Shown here: one piece after another, positions 7,725 through 14,575 of the stretch
How positions within the stretch are numbered: the first letter of the stretch is position 1
Layout of the letters: each line of letters opens with the position of its first letter
Assembly (NCBI GenBank): GCA_018668095.1
Contig: JABIQF010000232.1
Span: forward strand, 1-15,212
Source of the DNA: Cellvibrionales bacterium
Lineage (GTDB): Bacteria; Pseudomonadota; Gammaproteobacteria; Pseudomonadales; UBA7434
Direction: 5' to 3'
DNA length: 15,212 nucleotides
The notes under the pieces: model-generated
Told to the model about the DNA's origin: nothing
The model's input: only the letters and a program-made list of their open reading frames with translations
Databases searched by the model: none
Translations under genes and position numbers: made by a program

Positions 7725-7730
7725 TATAAT
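7725..7730 (+). promoter_or_regulatory. -10 element upstream of the cytochrome c5 gene
   Basis: A perfect TATAAT inside GTTATAATTA, 65 bases before the GTG start of the cytochrome gene. No convincing -35 hexamer is seen at 16-19 bases upstream (the region is CT-rich), so the promoter call is tentative. Confidence 0.4.
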
Positions 7731-7795
7731 TACTGACGCTAAAGACTCGCGAGCATAGGCTTAATGAGTTGATTTTTATTATTGAGGATATTTTT

Positions 7796-8212
7796 GTGAA
7801 AAATTTAAAAATGATTGTCTGTGCAATGGCCATGTTGATCTCGTCATTAACGTCTGTAGTATTACAAGCTGGTTCGGTTGAAGACGGTATTGTGTCTCGT
7901 ATTCATGCGGTAGGTTCTATCTGCATTGAAGGTGAAGATTGCGCTAAAGTAATGACAATTGCTGCTGCTGGTCCTCGCTCAGCAGAAGATGTTTACAACA
8001 AAGGCTGTCTTGCTTGTCACGCTTCTGGCGCCGCTGGTGCACCTAAGTTTCGGATTGCTGCCGATTGGACTGCGCGTTTAGCCTTAGGCATGGATTCGCT
8101 TTACAGCAATGCGATCAACGGCAAGGGCGCTATGCCAGCTAGAGGCTTATGCCCTAACTGTTCAGATGATGAAGTGAAAGCTGCTGTTGATTACATGATT
8201 GAAGGTTTGTAA
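7796..8212 (+). CDS. Cytochrome c5, periplasmic monohaem c-type cytochrome
   Basis: A secreted electron carrier of 138 residues. A signal peptide (about residues 1-25, KNLKMIVCAMAMLISS then a VVLQA cleavage region) leads to the periplasm. The haem site CLACH is at residues 71-75, with GAPKFRIAADW after it, the axial methionine in GKGAMPARG (Met113), and a CPNC pair at 119-122 followed by SDDEVKAAVDYM. That C-terminal cysteine pair and SDDE stretch are typical of cytochrome c5. A further pair, Cys43 and Cys49, lies ahead of the haem domain. The GTG at 7796 has GAGGA 7 bases upstream and gives a clean signal peptide; an in-frame TTG at 7769 has neither. It is probably transcribed alone and ends in a strong terminator. 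Its redox partner cannot be told from here. Confidence 0.93.
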   Translation: MKNLKMIVCAMAMLISSLTSVVLQAGSVEDGIVSRIHAVGSICIEGEDCAKVMTIAAAGPRSAEDVYNKGCLACHASGAAGAPKFRIAADWTARLALGMDSLYSNAINGKGAMPARGLCPNCSDDEVKAAVDYMIEGL

Positions 8213-8255
8213 GTAATAGAGGCCTATTCCTCGATAAGAGGTAGCATTTGAGTAT

Positions 8256-8290
8256 AAAAACCCGATGGCTTGTGCCATCGGGTTTTTTTT
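8256..8290. terminator. Strong bidirectional intrinsic terminator
   Basis: A perfect 14-bp stem (AAAAACCCGATGGC at 8256-8269, GCCATCGGGTTTTT at 8274-8287) with a TTGT loop and a run of eight T. The A run on the 5' side gives a T run on the other strand, so it can end both the cytochrome transcript and that of the convergent trmL. Confidence 0.95.
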
Positions 8291-8350
8291 GCGTGATGAA
8301 AAAGCGTGATGCAGATTTGTGATGTATTAGGCTGGGATAGGTGTGAAGTG

Positions 8351-8398
8351 TTCATTGATTGAAGGTTTCATTGATTAAGGGTTTCATTGGTTGAAGCA
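8351..8398. repeat. Three tandem 16-bp imperfect repeats
   Basis: TTCATTGATTGAAGGT (8351-8366), TTCATTGATTAAGGGT (8367-8382) and TTCATTGGTTGAAGCA (8383-8398) lie head to tail in the non-coding gap between the cytochrome terminator and trmL. An inverted copy of the core, CAATCAATG, follows at 8401-8409. Just upstream, GCGTGATG occurs twice (8291-8298 and 8304-8311). Function unknown. Confidence 0.85.
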
Positions 8399-8428
8399 TC
8401 CAATCAATGCCGAAAGCGCAGAGCGAAC

Positions 8429-8896
8429 TTAACTTCCCTTAAAGCCAAGCTGTCTCCAAGCCTCATAAGTAGCCACAGCCACACTATTAGACAAATTCAA
8501 GCTCCGGCTATTCGGCACCATGGGCAGTCGAACCTTCTGCTCATGGGCTAGCGTATCTAAAAGGCTATCGGGTAATCCGCGGGTTTCCGGCCCAAATAAC
8601 AAGCTGTCATTCTCTTGAAATTCAATCTCATGGTGTCCAAGCGTACCCTTAGTCGTTAAAGCAAACAAACGACTAGGATCGGCAAGCTCTGCCGCAAAAT
8701 CTGTAAAACACTCCCAATGTTTAATATCTGCCCACTCAGCGTAGTCTAAACCTGCGCGGCGGAGCTTTTTATCATCCCAATTAAAGCCATAAGGCTTAAT
8801 CAAATGTAAATGGCATCCGGTATTGGCACATAGCCGAATAATGTTTCCCGTGTTGGGGGCAATTTCTGGCTCAAATAAAACGATATTTAATGGCAT
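8429..8896 (-). CDS. trmL: tRNA (cytidine/uridine-34-2'-O)-methyltransferase TrmL
   Basis: A SPOUT-superfamily methyltransferase that uses S-adenosylmethionine to methylate the 2'-OH of wobble base 34 in the two tRNA-Leu isoacceptors known as its targets in E. coli. The 155-residue length is typical of the minimal YibK/TrmL type. It shows motif 1 in APNTGNIIRLCANTG (residues 13-27), motif 2 LLFGPETRGLP (99-109) and motif 3 RSLNLSNSVAVATYEAWRQ (from residue 131), which together form the trefoil-knot cofactor pocket. The N-terminal MPLNIVLFEPEI is also characteristic. It is a single gene on the minus strand, convergent with the cytochrome gene and divergent from the msh operon. No good ribosome binding site is seen close to the ATG (GAGAG lies about 13 bases upstream). 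Confidence 0.96.
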   Translation of the reverse strand: MPLNIVLFEPEIAPNTGNIIRLCANTGCHLHLIKPYGFNWDDKKLRRAGLDYAEWADIKHWECFTDFAAELADPSRLFALTTKGTLGHHEIEFQENDSLLFGPETRGLPDSLLDTLAHEQKVRLPMVPNSRSLNLSNSVAVATYEAWRQLGFKGS

Positions 8897-9224
8897 TAGC
8901 GAATCGACTGCTCTCTTGCAATTATTGTTAGTCAGCTACTCGAAATAATCTTAATAGCTAGAAAAAGGTAAGGCATTTATTTCGATATAGAGTTACATAA
9001 AAAAGCGCTGCTTACCACTTATCTGAATGCCGAAATAAATTGCCAACAATGCCAGATTATCTGTTTGGAATCATATTGATAAAGCTTTGTCAGAGATCTT
9101 GTTATCGAGTAGCAAATGATGAGCTTGCATATATTTCTCCATAAAAAGCCAAAAAGCATCAGCGGAAATTTTTTGGGTTAAATGAGTTAATTAAGCGGAA
9201 GCTTCATTCTGGGAGTGAAAGGTC
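8897..9224. other. Divergent intergenic region between trmL and mshI
   Basis: This 328-base non-coding stretch must hold the trmL promoter and probably that of the msh operon. It contains an inverted repeat ATTTATTTCG (8975-8984) / CGAAATAAAT (9031-9040), with flanking GGCA and TGCC partly extending the arms. A candidate plus-strand promoter is TTGATA (9076-9081), 18 bases, then TGTTAT (9100-9105), a fair but not strong match. I see no sigma-54 site, tRNA or convincing small gene in it. Confidence 0.6.
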
Positions 9225-10160
9225 TTGAACACAGTATGGTGGCGAGCGAAGCAGAGAAAGAGTCAAAAGTATGATGAGCGAATTGCCATCATGATCGATA
9301 GCGCGGCTGCGTGCCTGGATATCACCGCATCTAAAAACCAACAAATTATTGCCAGCCAAAGTATTCCTATACCTGAAAAAGAAGATATGACTTCGATGGT
9401 TGCCGAAGTCGTAGATACCTTTTGTAAGCAGCATAAACTTGAATATCCAGCCTGTACGCTAATGTTACCCGCTAGTAGTTATCAAATGCTATTAGTTGAA
9501 GCGCCGCCGGTAAATAAGGAAGAGTTAGCCGAAGCATTACAGTGGAAGGTAAAAGATCTACTTCATAAAGCTATGGAAGAAAGTGTCATCGATGGGTTTT
9601 TATTACCCGATGATGCCTATCATGGCAGGCAAAAAATGGCATATACCGTCGTTGCCGATAGAGCTGAACTTCAAGCCGTTGCGAATAGCTTAGAGACCAT
9701 TAATGTTGAGCTTGATCGTATTGAAATACCTGAGCTAGCACTGCTGCGTTTACTTGAGAATTATCCTAGAGAGTCACAAACCGAAATGATTGTAGTGATT
9801 GGTCGCCAGAGCGGATTTTTGACCGTGGTTGCCGATCAAGCCTTGTATCTGAGCCGCGTCATTGATATTTCTGATCAAGCATTGCAGGCCATGCCATTGT
9901 CGAAAAGCCGTGAAATAGAAAGTTTTATTCTCGAAATGCAGCGTTCGCGTGATTACTTTGAAAGCCAAATTGGTAAAGGCACCATTGGTCATATTTTATT
10001 GGCACCGCTAGAAAATAATGCGTCAGCATTGAGTCATGAAATCCATCAACGCTTAGATGCCAGTATTGAAATAATGAAACATTCAGTTATTACTGATTTT
10101 ACATTAGCCAGCGAAGGTGCCGAAGCATTACTACTTGCGAGTGCCGCTAAGGCTGCTTAA
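9225..10160 (+). CDS. mshI: MSHA biogenesis protein MshI (PilM-like)
   Basis: The first gene of the msh operon here, 311 residues. MshI belongs to the actin-like PilM family, cytoplasmic proteins that dock with a PilN-type inner-membrane partner to form the assembly platform of the mannose-sensitive haemagglutinin type IV pilus. The N-terminus has an IAIMIDSAAACLDI strand resembling the first ASKHA strand; the middle has LMLPASSYQMLLVEAPPV and EALQWKVKDLL, typical of MshI/PilM. No membrane segment is seen, as expected. The start is a TTG at 9225 with GGGAG 9 bases upstream; the next in-frame ATG (9282) would cut the first 19 residues, close to the conserved strand. An 87-base gap follows before the next gene, the widest in the operon. 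mshH, which precedes mshI in Vibrio, is not here. Confidence 0.85.
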   Translation: MNTVWWRAKQRKSQKYDERIAIMIDSAAACLDITASKNQQIIASQSIPIPEKEDMTSMVAEVVDTFCKQHKLEYPACTLMLPASSYQMLLVEAPPVNKEELAEALQWKVKDLLHKAMEESVIDGFLLPDDAYHGRQKMAYTVVADRAELQAVANSLETINVELDRIEIPELALLRLLENYPRESQTEMIVVIGRQSGFLTVVADQALYLSRVIDISDQALQAMPLSKSREIESFILEMQRSRDYFESQIGKGTIGHILLAPLENNASALSHEIHQRLDASIEIMKHSVITDFTLASEGAEALLLASAAKAA

Positions 10161-10247
10161 AGCATGTTGAAAGTAGCTCTAAAGAAAATCAAAATCTTCT
10201 AAAGCAAATAGAAGTGTTTAAAGGCAAAGAGGAAAAGTAAGGCCGTT

Positions 10248-10850
10248 ATGCAGCAGACTATCAATTTATTAGATCATCTGGAAAAACGTGAATCGATAGT
10301 CGTATCGTCACAGCATATTGCTAGCGCTGCGATACTAACTATGGCGATCGTGTTACTTGTCAGCATAGTGACACTTTATAACGGTGGCCAAGATGCAGCG
10401 CTAGTTCGGCAAGCAGAAGAAAATGATAAACACCTTCAAGCTCAGATATCGAGTTTAAGAATTGAGAGCACGGATGATTCGAAGGCTTTGCAGCAGACAA
10501 AACGTTTATTAAAACAGCGCCGTCAAATTTTACAGTCGCTATCTAATCAGCAGCATGATATTGGCGAAGGATTTTCGGATCATTTGGCCGGGCTTGGACG
10601 TCAGCAATTAAAAGGCCTCTGGTTAAGAAGTATTTCATTGCGTGATGGAGGAAAAGAAATATCACTTAAAGGTGCAATGGAAGATGCGACATTGTTACCG
10701 CGTTATTTGCAAAAATTAGGTAAAGAGCCTGCATTTAGCGGTTTGAGATTTCAGTTAATGAAAATTGAAAACAGTGAGGCTAGCCATCATCAAATGCAGT
10801 TTGAAATTAGTGTTGCTGCTAAATCGGATGATGCGGGCCATGAAGTATGA
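10248..10850 (+). CDS. PilN-like MSHA biogenesis protein (MshI2 type)
   Basis: A 200-residue bitopic membrane protein. A short cytoplasmic start, MQQTINLLDHLEKR, is the PilN-type motif (INLL) that binds PilM-family partners. One transmembrane helix follows at about residues 24-44, then a charged coiled-coil region (47-105) and a small periplasmic domain with LKGLWLRSISLRDGGKEISL, close to PilN. It sits between mshI and mshJ, the slot that holds MshI2/PilN proteins in other msh loci. Role by family: link between the cytoplasmic MshI ring and the periplasmic MshJ/MshK. AAGG precedes the ATG by about 7 bases. It overlaps mshJ by 4 bases (ATGA). The exact gene name varies between annotations, so none is given. 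Confidence 0.85.
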   Translation: MQQTINLLDHLEKRESIVVSSQHIASAAILTMAIVLLVSIVTLYNGGQDAALVRQAEENDKHLQAQISSLRIESTDDSKALQQTKRLLKQRRQILQSLSNQQHDIGEGFSDHLAGLGRQQLKGLWLRSISLRDGGKEISLKGAMEDATLLPRYLQKLGKEPAFSGLRFQLMKIENSEASHHQMQFEISVAAKSDDAGHEV

Positions 10851-11596
10851 GCCATTCAAAAAATATTGCGTTGTATTGGGAGAGGTTTTCGAGTTTTGTG
10901 CATGAAAAAACCTTACGTGAAAGACTCATTATTTTACTGATGATCATCGTACTTTTTTATGGCATTGCCGATTTACTTTTTCTGGGTGATATTTTAGAAA
11001 ATCGCGACAGACAAATTAAGCAATTAAATGGATTAGTAGAAAGCAATCAAGCTGCACAACAAGAAGTGCAAGCGTTATTAAATCAAATAGGTGCTAGTCA
11101 AAAGTCGATGCAGCGTCAACAGGAATTGCTTAATGAAAAGTTAATCAACGTTGACCGACAATTAGCAGCGTCAGCAACGGGTTTTATTCCAGCAACGTTA
11201 ATGCCGAAAGTGCTAGAAAAATTACTGGACAATAGAGCAGGGCTTGTATTGATTAAACTCGAAAATAAGCCTGTTGAAAAAATCACGGGATTGGATCAAG
11301 CAACGAAAAATGAATCAGTATCAGTGTTAGATAACCATGACGCTGAGCAAGACGAAGCTAAAAAAAATGCGAATGAGAAAAGTGAGCCGTATACAACAGA
11401 CTTATATCGTCATGGTGTCGAGCTGCAATTGCAAGGAAGTTACTTAGGCACATTGGCTTATCTCAAACAGTTAGAGTCTTTAGAGTGGCGCTTTGAGTGG
11501 AATGCCTTGATTTTTGATATTCAAGACTACCCTGTAGGTACGGTGACTATAGAGGTGTATACCTACAGCACAGAGAGGGATTGGATAGGTGTTTAA
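10847..11596 (+). CDS. mshJ: MSHA biogenesis protein MshJ (PilO-like)
   Basis: A 249-residue bitopic inner-membrane protein. A cytoplasmic start with KTLRERLIIL, typical of PilO/GspM-type proteins, leads to a transmembrane helix at about residues 27-47. A long coiled coil rich in Gln and Glu follows (48-108), then a periplasmic domain ending in LAYLKQLESLEWRFEWNAL and a beta strand. The middle (about residues 145-185) is a charged, low-complexity linker. By family it forms a platform heterodimer with the PilN-like protein. It overlaps the preceding gene by 4 bases and mshK by 8, which points to tight translational coupling. Confidence 0.88.
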   Translation: MSHSKNIALYWERFSSFVHEKTLRERLIILLMIIVLFYGIADLLFLGDILENRDRQIKQLNGLVESNQAAQQEVQALLNQIGASQKSMQRQQELLNEKLINVDRQLAASATGFIPATLMPKVLEKLLDNRAGLVLIKLENKPVEKITGLDQATKNESVSVLDNHDAEQDEAKKNANEKSEPYTTDLYRHGVELQLQGSYLGTLAYLKQLESLEWRFEWNALIFDIQDYPVGTVTIEVYTYSTERDWIGV

Positions 11597-11918
11597 TTTA
11601 TTAGTAACAAGCTTATCGTTGATCTTGTCGATGGCTTTTTGTATGGCTTATGCCAATGAAATTAATGATCCAACAAAGCCAACGACGTATCGAGGGTCTG
11701 TGCAGAGCAGCAAAGTAGCTTATCACCTTGAATCAATTTTGTTGGGTGATAAAAGAAAGGTAGCCATTATTAATGGGCAGAGTTTTAGCGAAGGTGATAC
11801 CCATAAGCTCGGTAAGGTGATTTCTATTGGTAAAGATAAAGTCATTGTTCAAGGCGCAAAACGGCATATTTTAACCCTCACAACGCTATCGTTTAAAAAA
11901 CTTGTGGATAAAAAATGA
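11589..11918 (+). CDS. mshK: MSHA biogenesis protein MshK (PilP-like)
   Basis: A small secreted protein of 109 residues with an N-terminal signal peptide (about residues 1-22, cleavage after AYA). The mature part starts with NDPTKPTTY, the DPT+P motif common to MshK and PilP/GspC-type proteins. A small beta domain follows: LESILLGDKRKVAIINGQSF, then EGDTHKLGKVISI. By family it links the inner-membrane platform to the secretin in the periplasm. The start is a GTG at 11589, eight bases inside the end of mshJ, with AGGGA about 8 bases upstream. The stop overlaps the start of mshL (ATGA). No lipobox is seen, although many PilP proteins are lipoproteins. Confidence 0.85.
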   Translation: MFNLLVTSLSLILSMAFCMAYANEINDPTKPTTYRGSVQSSKVAYHLESILLGDKRKVAIINGQSFSEGDTHKLGKVISIGKDKVIVQGAKRHILTLTTLSFKKLVDKK

Positions 11919-13705
11919 TATTTAATTTACGTAACAGCATGCGTTTTTTATCCATAATGTTAATCGCATTATATGGCTGTCAGACTATACAGTCTGACAA
12001 TATGTCTAAGGCGATAGATGATACTGCGTCGCAAGAAACGTCTGACAGTATTAGGGAACAAGATCAGCATCAGCTGTCGATGAGTGATGATCCTATTAAT
12101 GATATGACAAGCGTATTAGAGAGTGCCAAGAAAAACGCGAGCGTTACGCGTAAGGGTGTCGCGCCGCCAAATAATGTAATAGAAAGTTTATTGTCTCCGT
12201 TAATTTCATCAAAAATAACAGCGCCTCACGAATCGAAATTTGATATTAATGTAAAAAATGTTGATGCCCAATCACTGTTTTTAGGGTTGGTTAAAGATAC
12301 AAGCTATAACATGGTAGTGCATCCAGAAGTGAAAGGTGCCATAAGTCTTAATTTGCAAAACGTGACTGTTCCAGAAGTATTGTCCGTCATCAATGACGTT
12401 TATGGATATCCAATAAAACGAAATGGACGAATGTTTCAAGTGCTTCCTGCAGGAATAAGAACAGAAGTCTTTAAAGTGAATTACTTAAACATACGAAGGC
12501 AAGGCTTATCAGAAACGAGAGTATCGAGTGGCAGTGTGAGCGCTGCCGATTCCAATAACAGTAGTAGCAATTCAAGCACTAACTCTGTTGATGATGATCA
12601 GAATAATAGTTCTCAGCAAGGCCGATTAGTTGGTACGCATATCATTACTTCTGGCCGCTCTGATTTTTGGGGAGAATTAAAACAAAACCTCAATGTATTA
12701 ATTGGTGAAGGCGATGACCGACGCGTTATTGTGACACCGCAATCAGGCATGATTATCGTTCGTGCGCTGCCTTCAGAGATAAAAGTAGTCAAAGAATATT
12801 TACTAGCAGCTGAATTAATTATGAAGCGGCAAGTTATTCTTGAAGCAAAGATATTAGAAGTGACATTAAATGATGATTTTCAATCAGGGATTAATTGGAC
12901 TGCTATTGGTAATCCTAGTGCAGGAAAAAGCGTTATTGCTTCGCAAGGCGGCGCAACGGTTGCTAATGCCGGAGGGCAGAATTTAATTGCTATACCGGGC
13001 GCAACAGGTATTCGAAGTGCGAATACAGCCACGGGCATATTCGGATTAACATTAAGCCTCAATGATTTTACCGGCATTATTGATTTGTTAGAAACGCAAG
13101 GAACGGTACAAGTACTGTCTAGCCCTCGAATATCAACAGTGAATAATCAGAAAGCCGTTATAAAGGTAGGTACCGACGAGTTCTTTGTTACAGAAGTGAC
13201 GAATAATGTCACCAGTTCTGCGAGCGGCCCTGCGGTGAGTTCACCAAGTGTTGAGTTGACGCCTTTCTTTTCTGGTATTGCCTTAGATGTCACGCCGCAA
13301 ATTGGTGTTGATGATTCCATTGTTTTACATGTGCATCCAACGGTCAGTGAAGTTGTTGAGCAGCAGCGTTCATTTACAGTGGGAGACCAGCCTTTCGAAT
13401 TGCCGCTCGCACAAAGCAGTATTCGAGAATCGGACAGTATTATCTATGCGCAAAGTGACCAAGTTGTTGTGATTGGTGGCTTAATTCAAAATGTATCTAA
13501 AACATCTAATGCTGCAACCCCTTGGGCCAGCAAGATACCTATTATTGGCAATGCGTTTAAACAAAAAGATCAGCGAAGCACAAAACGCGAGTTAGTCATT
13601 TTGCTGCGGCCGCGCGTATTTTCAGATAGCGTAAATGCTGAAGTCATTAAAAATAGCTTAGAGCGCTTCTCAAACTTCCAATCTACCATTAAAAACAATT
13701 ATTAA
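11915..13705 (+). CDS. mshL: MSHA biogenesis protein MshL, pilus secretin
   Basis: The outer-membrane channel through which the MSHA pilus exits, 596 residues. A lipoprotein signal ends in LIALYGC, so Cys22 is the likely lipidated residue. A low-complexity region follows (23-90), then a secretin/TonB short N-terminal domain (about 109-175, FDINVKNVDAQSLFLGLVKD), an N1-type domain interrupted by a Ser/Asn-rich linker (204-235), and the secretin domain (about 300-567). The latter has QVILEAKILEVTL, VLSSPRISTVNNQKAVIKVG (400-419), a TEVTNNVTSSASGPAVSSPS gate-loop-like stretch and VVIGGLIQ with the final LVILLRPRV. Length is usual for MshL. It overlaps mshK by 4 bases. An ATG at codon 9 could be an alternative start and would leave a shorter signal peptide. 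Confidence 0.95.
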   Translation: MIFNLRNSMRFLSIMLIALYGCQTIQSDNMSKAIDDTASQETSDSIREQDQHQLSMSDDPINDMTSVLESAKKNASVTRKGVAPPNNVIESLLSPLISSKITAPHESKFDINVKNVDAQSLFLGLVKDTSYNMVVHPEVKGAISLNLQNVTVPEVLSVINDVYGYPIKRNGRMFQVLPAGIRTEVFKVNYLNIRRQGLSETRVSSGSVSAADSNNSSSNSSTNSVDDDQNNSSQQGRLVGTHIITSGRSDFWGELKQNLNVLIGEGDDRRVIVTPQSGMIIVRALPSEIKVVKEYLLAAELIMKRQVILEAKILEVTLNDDFQSGINWTAIGNPSAGKSVIASQGGATVANAGGQNLIAIPGATGIRSANTATGIFGLTLSLNDFTGIIDLLETQGTVQVLSSPRISTVNNQKAVIKVGTDEFFVTEVTNNVTSSASGPAVSSPSVELTPFFSGIALDVTPQIGVDDSIVLHVHPTVSEVVEQQRSFTVGDQPFELPLAQSSIRESDSIIYAQSDQVVVIGGLIQNVSKTSNAATPWASKIPIIGNAFKQKDQRSTKRELVILLRPRVFSDSVNAEVIKNSLERFSNFQSTIKNNY

Positions 13706-13717
13706 ACGGAGGCCATT

Positions 13718-14575
13718 GTGTACGAAAAACATTTTGGTCTACAAGAGCTGCCGTTTTGTTTAACTCCAGATACGCAGTTTTATTTGAATGCTGGTTGGCA
13801 TGCAGAAGCCAATACCATTTTGGATATCTGTATCAAGCAGGGCGAAGGTTTTTTAAAAATAGTAGGAGAAGTAGGCACGGGTAAAACCATGCTTTGTCGT
13901 CGGTTACTTGCTTCTCTAGAATCAGAATATGTGCCTATATATATTCCAAATCCTTTTTTATCACCCGAAGGATTGTTTCATGCTATTGCCTATGAATTAG
14001 GTATTCATTTAAGTCATGAAAACTCACATATTGTTTTAAAAGTGATTGAAGAAGAGTTAGTGCAATTAGCCATACTCGGACAAAAAGCTTTATTAATTGT
14101 TGATGAGGCTCAATCAATGCCTGCTGAAACGCTTGAAGCTTTACGTTTGGTCACGAACCTAGAAACAGAAAAATTTAAATTACTGCAAGTTGTATTATTT
14201 GGTCAGCCAGAATTAGATATTATTTTACAGCAACCAGGTTTCAGGCAGCTATTGCAACGAGTGACTTTTTCATATCAATTGCAACCCCTCGTGGCGAGTG
14301 AAGTTGAGCATTACTTAATGCATCGATTAGTTACTGCTGGCTATAGTGGCCCTGAACTTTTCGATAAGAAAGCGATAACAACGTTATCGAACGCGAGTAA
14401 GGGAATTCCTCGATTAGTTAATATATTGGCTCATAAATCGATGATGTGTGCTTTTGGTAAGCAGCAAAAAAAAATCACTAAACAGTTTGTTTTAGCGGCT
14501 ATTGAGGATACAGAAAGTGTTTCTTGTGGGCATAGAGCAATTTTTAATTTCCATAGAAAAGTGGTTGGGTCATGA
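13718..14575 (+). CDS. mshM: MSHA biogenesis protein MshM, ExeA-type AAA ATPase
   Basis: A 285-residue cytoplasmic AAA ATPase of the ExeA/MshM group, thought to help place or assemble the secretin across the cell wall. The N-terminus YEKHFGLQELPFCLTPD is the hallmark of this group. Walker A is GEVGTGKT (50-57), Walker B is LLIVDEAQ (125-132), followed by LEALRLVTNLET and the FGQPELDIILQQP / RQLLQRVTFSYQLQPL stretch with likely sensor and arginine-finger residues. A C-terminal lid with SKGIPRLVNILAHKSMMCAF follows. ExeA itself has an extra peptidoglycan-binding domain; this protein lacks it, as usual for MshM. The GTG start has a strong CGGAGG 5 bases upstream. It ends in an ATGA overlap with mshN. 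Confidence 0.93.
   Translation: MYEKHFGLQELPFCLTPDTQFYLNAGWHAEANTILDICIKQGEGFLKIVGEVGTGKTMLCRRLLASLESEYVPIYIPNPFLSPEGLFHAIAYELGIHLSHENSHIVLKVIEEELVQLAILGQKALLIVDEAQSMPAETLEALRLVTNLETEKFKLLQVVLFGQPELDIILQQPGFRQLLQRVTFSYQLQPLVASEVEHYLMHRLVTAGYSGPELFDKKAITTLSNASKGIPRLVNILAHKSMMCAFGKQQKKITKQFVLAAIEDTESVSCGHRAIFNFHRKVVGS

Noticed and set aside
8351..8409. CRISPR-like array
   Set aside because: The units are 16 bp, directly abutting with no spacers, imperfect, and there are no cas genes nearby.
9204..9434. Minus-strand open frame of 76 residues overlapping the start of mshI
   Set aside because: Overlaps the conserved N-terminus of MshI and shows no recognisable domain.
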